A DNA stretch of 11,633 nt from Candidatus Dadabacteria bacterium (GTDB lineage: Bacteria; Desulfobacterota_D; UBA1144; Nemesobacterales; Nemesobacteraceae), in NCBI GenBank assembly GCA_026709745.1, contig JAPOSJ010000137.1:3326-14958 (forward strand), written 5' to 3'. The translations under genes were made by a program, and so were the position numbers. The notes under the pieces are model-generated. The model saw only the letters and a list, made by a program, of their open reading frames with translations, did no database searches and was not told where the DNA came from. Shown piece by piece: positions 6,173 to 11,633 of the stretch (within the stretch, counting starts at the first letter, position 1; each line of letters starts with the position of its first letter).

Positions 6173-8586
6173 TGCCCATTCAGGAAAATGCTCTCAATTC
6201 TGCTTTGGCAGAAGTGGTCTCAACACATGGCTTTCATGCCACGGCTGAGCAGACACGCTCAAAGACCGGTGCAAAGCGTTGCGATGTACAGATTCGCCAT
6301 CAATACGGTGATCGCTATTACACGGCTGTTGAGTGCAAAATCGGTCAAAATAGGACAAAGCAACGGGAGGCCATAAAAGATGCTCAACGTTGGCTGAAAC
6401 AGTCGGATTGTTGGAATGCAATCGCATGTTGCTACCCAGTGGAACTCAGCGAAGATGGACCGATAACACCTCGAAAGAGACTTGACGACACCGCTGGTCT
6501 ACTGATCGTTCGAGTGAATCAAAGCGGTATTATCGGACACTGGCGCCGGGGTTCCGTGGTTGACCTGACAAGACTTGCTGGCGACATCGGTGCGAACGAG
6601 ACCTATGCGGTTACGGACATTCTCAGACGTGCAGTCATTGCTGCAAGCGAAGAGATTAACGTTTCTACAGGACAAGACCTTGCCACTGTATTGGATTTGC
6701 CCTGGGACCCCCCTAGAGAGGGTGGTATTGATTCCCGCCCCGCTCGCATAGCCTGCCTCATCATTGCTAACATGGCCTTACTGCAAAATCGTATGCACAG
6801 TGAAGGAGTAAAGATTGAAGGCCTGCAAACGTTAGTAGAGGTTCGCAATGCTCCGAATAAACAAACTGCGTTACTAGACAATTGGGAACGAATCCGCGAA
6901 GTAGACTATGCACCGGTTGTCGACCCTGCCTTAGCTGTACTCTACAAGTTGCCCGCAGGCCATCATGCTGACAGCCTGCTTGAAATCCTGATTGAAGCAG
7001 TGCTTGATTGTGTGCCTCGCATTCGAGGTTTGCAACTCGATCATGCTGGGCCGCTTTATCATCAGTTGTTACAGACGGCGAAATATGATGGGTCATTTTA
7101 TACAAGCACTGCGGCGGCGGTTTTGCTGGCGGAGCTTGCTATGCCACTGGACTGGTCAGTAACGGAAAATCGTTGGGCAGATGCAAACAGACTGATGGAA
7201 CTCAGAATCTGTGACCCTGCGTGTGGAACCGGTACTTTGCTGATGGCTGCTGCCCGGACAATCGAAGAGCGGTTTCATTTCTGTGGAGGCAATCCAGACA
7301 ACTTATCAACTGTGCATCTTGGATTGATAGAGGATGTGTTGCATGGCCTTGATATCAACCGACATGCGATTCATCTGGCCGCCTCTATGCTAACGCTTGC
7401 CGCACCGAAAATCGACTACAATAAAATGAAGCTCTACAACATGCGACATGGCGTGAACAACAATGGAGATGTGCGAGCGGGGTCGCTTGATCTTCTGACA
7501 GACAGTGCCAGTTTCCTGCCAGGGTTGATGCCCGACACTCGTCAAAAACGTGCTACAGCGTCAGGTTATATAGAGGAGTCGCCTGATCTTAAAGGATTAT
7601 GCGACCTTGTCATTATGAACCCGCCCTTCACCAGAAACGATATTCGCAACCGGAGCCTGTCACCGGATATTCGCAAGCAAGTTCAAAAACATGAAATAAA
7701 ACTCGCAAAACAAACTCCTGACATTGCCCATAGAAATGCAATTGACCAAACAACAGTAAGTTCCTTCTTCTATCCGATAGCAGATATTTTACTCAATAAG
7801 AGTGGAACTGTTGCGATGGTACAACCATTCACTGCATGCACCGGTGCAAGCGTTAAGGGTCAGCGCAACCTTATTACTGATCCGGACCGGTTTCACTTAG
7901 AACTGGTTGTTACAAGTCACGACAACCGCCGTATCTATTTCTCCGAGAACACGAACATTCACGAGTGTCTGATTGTCGCACGCCGCCCGACACCCGAAAA
8001 CCGAGACAAACCTACAGCTTTTGTTTCCCTTTCAGAAAATCCGGCAAGTGCGAGCGAAGCACACTTTCTTGCCGAAGCAATCAGTATAGCACTTGATGGC
8101 GATAACAGTCTTTTATCGAATTACGGTACCATTGCGTGGCGAACTCCTAAACAACTTTGCAATCGCCCGTGGAATGCCACCTGCTTCTACGATCAGAGTC
8201 TTGCGGATTCCTATGACAAGCTAACTGAGAACACGGCGTTGAAATATCTTGGCAGCCTCGCAAACGTTGAACCGGATGGGCGAGGAATCCGTGATGCTTT
8301 CCAAAGGGCTGAGAAGCGACAGAACCCAGACATGCGGGTGCTTTGGGATCACAAATCTGGCCGTCAGACGGCAATGAGTACTAGCCCTGACACCTTTGTA
8401 GTTTCAAAGAAAAACAAGCAGGATTACGCACAGAAGCTTTGGCAAAAGCGTAGTAATCTCTTGCTTGCCAGTCGCATGAGGCTGAATCTCGCTCGGACAC
8501 CGGCAGTGTTCTCGGACGAGTCTGTTCTCGGGTCGGCATTCGTCCCTGTAATACCTTTTGATAAATCAGTCTGCCCCCCCCCCTGA
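6172..8586 (+). CDS. Single-chain Type IIG-like restriction endonuclease/N6-adenine methyltransferase, 5' part up to the C10 frameshift
   Basis: An 804-residue frame from GTG 6172. The first ~100 residues form a PD-(D/E)xK-like nuclease: D38, then E54-C55-K56 in YTAVECKIGQ, followed by a helix (KQREAIKDAQRWL). A helical connector leads to a motif-X-like region (DGSFYTSTAAAVLLAEL). The methyltransferase has the S-adenosylmethionine motif I DPACGTGT (348-355) and catalytic motif IV NPPF (483-486), both diagnostic of gamma-class N6-adenine methylation. Residues from about 600 to 800 likely begin the target-recognition region (SNLLLASRMRLNLARTPAVF). The frame then enters C10 at 8574 and stops immediately at TGA 8584. 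The missing C-terminus is open downstream in another frame. As given, this chain lacks the end of its specificity domain, so cleavage and methylation may both be impaired. No separate specificity or restriction subunit is nearby. Confidence 0.85.
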   Translation: MPIQENALNSALAEVVSTHGFHATAEQTRSKTGAKRCDVQIRHQYGDRYYTAVECKIGQNRTKQREAIKDAQRWLKQSDCWNAIACCYPVELSEDGPITPRKRLDDTAGLLIVRVNQSGIIGHWRRGSVVDLTRLAGDIGANETYAVTDILRRAVIAASEEINVSTGQDLATVLDLPWDPPREGGIDSRPARIACLIIANMALLQNRMHSEGVKIEGLQTLVEVRNAPNKQTALLDNWERIREVDYAPVVDPALAVLYKLPAGHHADSLLEILIEAVLDCVPRIRGLQLDHAGPLYHQLLQTAKYDGSFYTSTAAAVLLAELAMPLDWSVTENRWADANRLMELRICDPACGTGTLLMAAARTIEERFHFCGGNPDNLSTVHLGLIEDVLHGLDINRHAIHLAASMLTLAAPKIDYNKMKLYNMRHGVNNNGDVRAGSLDLLTDSASFLPGLMPDTRQKRATASGYIEESPDLKGLCDLVIMNPPFTRNDIRNRSLSPDIRKQVQKHEIKLAKQTPDIAHRNAIDQTTVSSFFYPIADILLNKSGTVAMVQPFTACTGASVKGQRNLITDPDRFHLELVVTSHDNRRIYFSENTNIHECLIVARRPTPENRDKPTAFVSLSENPASASEAHFLAEAISIALDGDNSLLSNYGTIAWRTPKQLCNRPWNATCFYDQSLADSYDKLTENTALKYLGSLANVEPDGRGIRDAFQRAEKRQNPDMRVLWDHKSGRQTAMSTSPDTFVVSKKNKQDYAQKLWQKRSNLLLASRMRLNLARTPAVFSDESVLGSAFVPVIPFDKSVCPPP
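8574..8583 (+). repeat. C10 homopolymer tract at the frame break, probable phase-variation switch
   Basis: Ten consecutive C residues lie inside the coding region. With C10 the frame ends at once in TGA. With C11 (or C8) it reads through PPPLIV into the downstream frame for about 925 (or 924) residues. With C9 or C12 it would end at a TAA after ten more codons. Long C/G tracts inside restriction-modification genes are a well-known slipped-strand switch. Confidence 0.7.
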
Positions 8587-8948
8587 TAGTTTGCAAGGCA
8601 TGGTGCGTCTGGCTTAACTCCACATTAGGCATCATCGCTTTCCTGAATATACGCCAGAAGAACTTGACTTATCCGAGTTACTCACTGGACGGTCTGCGGA
8701 CACTACCAGTTCCGAATCCAAACGATTGCGATGTTGAGGCGTTGGCAGACATATACGACCAGTATGCGAAAGATGAACTGCTACCTTTACCACAAATTCA
8801 TACTGACCCAATCAGACAGGCTCTCGATAAAGCCGTTCTATTAGCTGTTCCAGGGCTGTCTAATTGTGATGTTGCAAGGTGGAGGCAGTCTATTGCCCTT
8901 GAACCGAGCGTCAATAACGAGAAAGACCCATTCCGCCTAACCCCTTGA
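8583..8948 (+). pseudogene. Out-of-frame C-terminal part of the restriction-modification enzyme
   Basis: From 8583 the third frame is open without a stop to TGA 8946-8948. It reads LIVCKAWCVWLNSTLGIIAF, then LNIRQKNLTYPSYSLDGLRT and LPVPNP. This is the typical end of single-chain adenine methyltransferases and Type I/IIG target-recognition domains (the WLNST...YPSYS...L..LPVP pattern). About 120 codons are thus separated from the gene's body by one indel in the C10 tract. There is no ribosome site for independent translation; a TTG at 8664 would cut through the conserved block. It is best read as one gene with 6172-8586, either switched off or broken. Confidence 0.8.
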
Positions 8949-9352
8949 GTTCTGTTAAAATCAAATGAGTGACTTAGGAAACCTTGCAAACTTTCCTTGA
9001 TAATTCCCGAAATTAAATCGCCGAATCAGACTTTCTTTCGCGAGATGTTCTAATTTCCAGACCCATTTCTATTAAAAGGACTCTCTCAACAAAGAATAAG
9101 CTTGGCCGAAATTGTCAAACCTGTATTGCCACCTTTTTTTTCTGACTTCATGACAAACCACTGTTTTAGGTGCAACAGTCATTAACCTTCGATATTCAGA
9201 ATCAGCCCTGCCGAAACCTGACTGCTGACCTTATTCTTTCTACGAATCTCCACCGGCAGCGGCAAGAAATTAAAGTCCCAAAACCATTATTGCCAAACAT
9301 AAAAAGCCAAGTACCTTAATTGCAATAAAATATTCCAGAGGAGTCCTCAACA
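8949..9352. other. 404-bp AT-rich intergenic region, right edge of the accessory segment
   Basis: No gene recognised on either strand. Just after the upstream stop is an imperfect terminator-like inverted repeat, AGGAAA (8976-8981) with TTTCCT (8992-8997) and a 10-base loop, but no U-run follows. A T8 run at 9134-9141 has no hairpin before it. Near the 3' end TAAAAT (9326-9331) could be a -10 box for the downstream operon, but no -35 box at 17 bp is visible and the start would fall in the ribosome site. ATTGCAAT (9319-9326) is a short perfect palindrome. I find no tRNA end, integrase or clear direct repeat that would mark an insertion. Confidence 0.4.
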
Positions 9353-10348
9353 ATGAAGGCGATTATATATCACGAATTCGGAGAAACTGATGTTCTTAAA
9401 TACGAAGAAGTAAGCAAGCCAGAACTTGGAACGGGAGAAGTCCTTGTAGAAGTAAAATCCTCATCCATAAATTTTGTTGACCTTAGGCTCAGAAGTGGAA
9501 AATCACCCCGTCCGGTTCCACTGCCTCATGTGGGGGGAGTCGATGTAGCGGGCATTGTCTGCGAGAAGGGCGATGACGTATCTAATGTGGAAACGGGAGA
9601 TCGGGTAATGGTCATGCCGGCTGTGCGCTCGCAGAAGGGACTTGAGATAGTCGGGGTGAACCTCCACGGAGGATTCGCAGAATACGTAAAGATACCTTCA
9701 TCCAATGTGGTATCAATTCCCGAAGGACTTTCCTTTGATGACGCGGCGACTCTTCCAACATGCTATGTCACTGCTTGGTACGCCTTCTGTGAAAGAGGTA
9801 ATATCACCAAAGGAGAAACGGTGCTTGTGCATGCGGCCGGAAGCGGAACCGGAAGTGCTGCTATTCAGGTAGCCAAGCTTTTCGATTCGTTCGTTATAGC
9901 TACTGCGGGAAGTGACGAAAAACTTGAGAAGGCAAAAGAGATCGGGGCGGACCTCACAATAAACTACAACTCTTCGGATCTCGGAGAAGAGCTAAAGAAA
10001 ATTACAAAAACTCATAAGATAAACATGATCTTTGATCCTGTGGGCGCCTCGGTATGGAAAGAGAACACACAGTATCTGGCCCCCGGGGGAAAACTTCTGC
10101 TGATCGGAGTCGCAGGAGGCGGAGCTGCCGAAGCAGCCCTCGGCCCACTTATCATGAAAGATCTCTCTGTACTGGGAGTAACGGTGTTTAATGCCAAGGC
10201 TGAACACTTCGAGAAAGTCGCACAACTTGCCGCGGAAGGAGCACTGAAACCTTCGATACACAGCAGGTTTCACCTGAGTGAAGCGGCAGCAGCGCAGAAA
10301 ATCCTTGAAGACCGTCAGCAGTTCGGAAAAGTCATCCTAAACCCGTAA
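9353..10348 (+). CDS. Zinc-independent NAD(P)H:quinone oxidoreductase (MDR family)
   Basis: Cytosolic medium-chain dehydrogenase/reductase of the quinone-oxidoreductase group, which reduces quinones or enones with NADPH. The 331-residue length is typical. The N-terminal catalytic domain starts MKAIIYHEFGETDVLKYEEV and has the QOR pattern SSSINFVDLRLRSG. Where zinc alcohol dehydrogenases have GHE it reads HVGGVD, and the four-Cys structural lobe is absent. The nucleotide fold has A162-G163-S164-G165-T166-G167 in VLVHAAGSGTG, then IGADLTINY and IFDPVG. ATG 9353 is preceded by AGAGGAG nine bases upstream. It ends only 8 nt before the binding-protein gene, whose ribosome site overlaps its stop, so it is probably the first gene of that operon. 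The physiological substrate is unknown. Confidence 0.9.
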   Translation: MKAIIYHEFGETDVLKYEEVSKPELGTGEVLVEVKSSSINFVDLRLRSGKSPRPVPLPHVGGVDVAGIVCEKGDDVSNVETGDRVMVMPAVRSQKGLEIVGVNLHGGFAEYVKIPSSNVVSIPEGLSFDDAATLPTCYVTAWYAFCERGNITKGETVLVHAAGSGTGSAAIQVAKLFDSFVIATAGSDEKLEKAKEIGADLTINYNSSDLGEELKKITKTHKINMIFDPVGASVWKENTQYLAPGGKLLLIGVAGGGAAEAALGPLIMKDLSVLGVTVFNAKAEHFEKVAQLAAEGALKPSIHSRFHLSEAAAAQKILEDRQQFGKVILNP

Positions 10349-10356
10349 GGAAAGGC

Positions 10357-11223
10357 TTGATTTCTAAGGTAATAATAAAGAATTTATTTGCGACAATCCT
10401 GTTCATGATTGTCGCCCTGCCAGTTGTATGCCTGGCAAAACCGACCTGCCCAAAAAATATAATCTCGCTCACTCTGGCTTCAGATGAAATTCTGGTCGAT
10501 ATAATCAGTGACAGAAAAAAAATAGCCGCCCTCACCTATCTTTCGACCGACCCGGGGATCTCAAACGTGGTCGAGAAAGCACGGGGGATTCCACAAGTCC
10601 AGGCAAACCTTGAGCAGATAATCTCAAAATCTCCAGATCTTGTGATAGTCGCAGATCACACAAACCCTAACATACGGGCACATCTTGAGGCGGCGGGAAT
10701 AAAAGTACTGTTGCTCCATGAAATCGTCTCTCTTGAGAGCATAAAAAAGAATATAGAACTGATCGGAGTGGGAGTGTGCGAGGAAACAGCTGCGGAAAAC
10801 CTCGTGAAAGAAATGGAAACCCAGATCGCGAATGCTAGGGCAAAGATTCCGCCTCACATAAAAACCCCGACGGTTCTTTTCTACGGAGCTCCAGGATTCA
10901 CAGTCGGCAAACGCTCAACAATAAATGATATAATAGAGAGTTCGGGAGCCATAAATCTCCCGGCACGCCTCGGGCTGAGTCGATACAGCAACATATCTAT
11001 AGAATACGTGATCCAGAATAACCCCGACTTGGTGCTTACAAGTAATTATAATCCCTCTCACCCAGATTTTGTGGGCCAGATGTTCAAAAACCCCGCCTTC
11101 AGAGACAAAAAGATCATAGTCGTCGCGGGAAAACATCTAGACGCCGCATCTCATTATACCGCACAGGCAGTAGTTGATCTGGTAAATCTGATATTCAGAG
11201 CAGAAAACAATGCCGACCGGTAA
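10357..11223 (+). CDS. Periplasmic substrate-binding protein of a siderophore/haem/cobalamin-class ABC transporter (BtuF-like)
   Basis: Class III binding protein that delivers a metal chelate or corrinoid to a FecCD/BtuC-type permease, here encoded immediately downstream. The 288 residues begin with a signal peptide: K-rich start, hydrophobic core to about residue 26, CLA/K as probable cleavage site. VVC does not make a good lipobox. The first lobe has NIISLTLASDEILVDI, then LTYLSTDPGIS, then the family hallmark LEQIISKSPDLVIV. The long backbone helix and a second lobe with FYGAPGFTVGKR and NPDLVLTS follow. The start is TTG 10357, with TAAGGA five bases upstream overlapping the end of the quinone reductase gene. 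No ATG fits the signal peptide better. The ligand cannot be assigned between ferric siderophore, haem and cobalamin. Confidence 0.87.
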   Translation: MISKVIIKNLFATILFMIVALPVVCLAKPTCPKNIISLTLASDEILVDIISDRKKIAALTYLSTDPGISNVVEKARGIPQVQANLEQIISKSPDLVIVADHTNPNIRAHLEAAGIKVLLLHEIVSLESIKKNIELIGVGVCEETAAENLVKEMETQIANARAKIPPHIKTPTVLFYGAPGFTVGKRSTINDIIESSGAINLPARLGLSRYSNISIEYVIQNNPDLVLTSNYNPSHPDFVGQMFKNPAFRDKKIIVVAGKHLDAASHYTAQAVVDLVNLIFRAENNADR

Positions 11224-11633
11224 GAAAATGCTTTACGTATATGCAGCACTTTCTTCCCTTCTTTTGTTGACTATCATCATGTGTGTATCGCTTGGAGCAG
11301 TGAGCATTCCGTTTGATAAGGTAATCAGTGTGATAGCGGGCAAGCTGCTCTGGTTTAGTACCGGAGCAGAAATCGATAAATTACAGGAACTTATCGTCTG
11401 GAATGTCAGGCTCCCCAGGGTTATGCTCGCCGCGACCATAGGAGGGGGACTCTCAATTGTGGGAGCGGTAATGCAGGCGATGTTCAGAAACTCACTGGCT
11501 GAACCCGGAATGCTGGGCTGGTCAAGCGGAGGAGCTTTTTTCGCCGTCCTAGCAATCTATACTGGTGTCCATCAGCAGTGGTTTCTTTTGCTCCCGCTCG
11601 CAGCGTTTGCAGGCACACTTCTAACGGCATACG
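11210..11633 (+). CDS. FecCD/BtuC-family ABC transporter permease (partial, 3' end beyond window)
   Basis: The first ~141 residues of an inner-membrane permease for ferric siderophores, haem or vitamin B12, partner of the binding protein just upstream. The first membrane helix is LYVYAALSSLLLLTIIMCVS. The FecCD signature is clear: VRLPRVMLAA, a GGGLSIVGAVMQ helix, then FRNSLAEPGMLGWSSGGAFF. Two starts are possible: ATG 11210 (MPTGKK before the helix, 14-base overlap with the binding-protein gene) and ATG 11228 in the same frame. I favour 11210 because it supplies the positive cytoplasmic residues, though neither has a strong ribosome site. A typical full length is ~330-350 residues, so over half lies outside the window, with the ATPase expected beyond. 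Confidence 0.9.
   Translation, partial: MPTGKKMLYVYAALSSLLLLTIIMCVSLGAVSIPFDKVISVIAGKLLWFSTGAEIDKLQELIVWNVRLPRVMLAATIGGGLSIVGAVMQAMFRNSLAEPGMLGWSSGGAFFAVLAIYTGVHQQWFLLLPLAAFAGTLLTAY

Noticed and set aside
8664..8948. Independent 94-codon gene starting at TTG 8664
   Set aside because: No ribosome site; conserved coding sequence extends upstream of that codon to the C10 tract, so this is the detached C-terminus of the preceding gene.
9134..9141. T8 run as a rho-independent terminator
   Set aside because: No stable GC-rich hairpin directly precedes it on the plus strand.
5947..9352. Mobile element or integrated island with defined ends
   Set aside because: No transposase, integrase, tRNA end, terminal inverted repeats or flanking duplications were found; the accessory nature rests only on gene content.

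Overview
The window looks like the chromosome of a Gram-negative bacterium with moderate GC. It encodes phosphatidylserine synthase and decarboxylase (a phosphatidylethanolamine membrane), several exported proteins, and a BolA/CGFS-glutaredoxin pair. An ilvN-ilvC-psd-pssA order is seen in deltaproteobacteria-like and related lineages, but the sequence alone does not fix the taxon.

Layout. (1) Positions 1-4760 are all on the minus strand. In transcription order: bolA-like, CGFS monothiol glutaredoxin, ilvN, ilvC, psd, pssA and an exported M16 zinc peptidase cut by the window edge. bolA-grx forms a small iron-sulfur/redox operon whose best promoter would give an almost leaderless mRNA. ilvN has its own near-consensus sigma70 promoter. 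From ilvN on, genes are 1-26 nt apart or overlap, so branched-chain amino acid synthesis and phosphatidylethanolamine synthesis are probably co-transcribed. No ilvB is next to ilvN. (2) Positions 4761-5946 run divergently on the plus strand: a small GGQ release-factor-like protein with a very basic tail, then a secreted or anchored staphylococcal-nuclease-like protein. (3) Positions 5947-9352 are an accessory-looking segment. It holds one large gene with an N-terminal PD-(D/E)xK-like nuclease, a gamma-type N6-adenine methyltransferase and a C-terminal part expected to recognise the target, i.e. a single-chain Type IIG-like restriction-modification enzyme. The frame breaks exactly at a run of ten cytosines (8574-8583) and continues open in another frame to 8948. 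A 44-codon ORF overlaps its GTG start by one base. (4) Positions 9353-11633 on the plus strand hold a zinc-less quinone oxidoreductase, a periplasmic binding protein of the siderophore/haem/cobalamin class and a truncated FecCD-type permease, likely one uptake operon.

The strongest finding is the C10-interrupted restriction-modification gene. It reads as a phase-variable ON/OFF switch caught in the OFF state, or else as a homopolymer sequencing error. The second is the ketol-acid reductoisomerase: its cofactor loop lacks the usual Arg/Ser phosphate-binding residues and is acidic, which suggests NADH use. I saw no tRNA, rRNA, CRISPR array or transposase.
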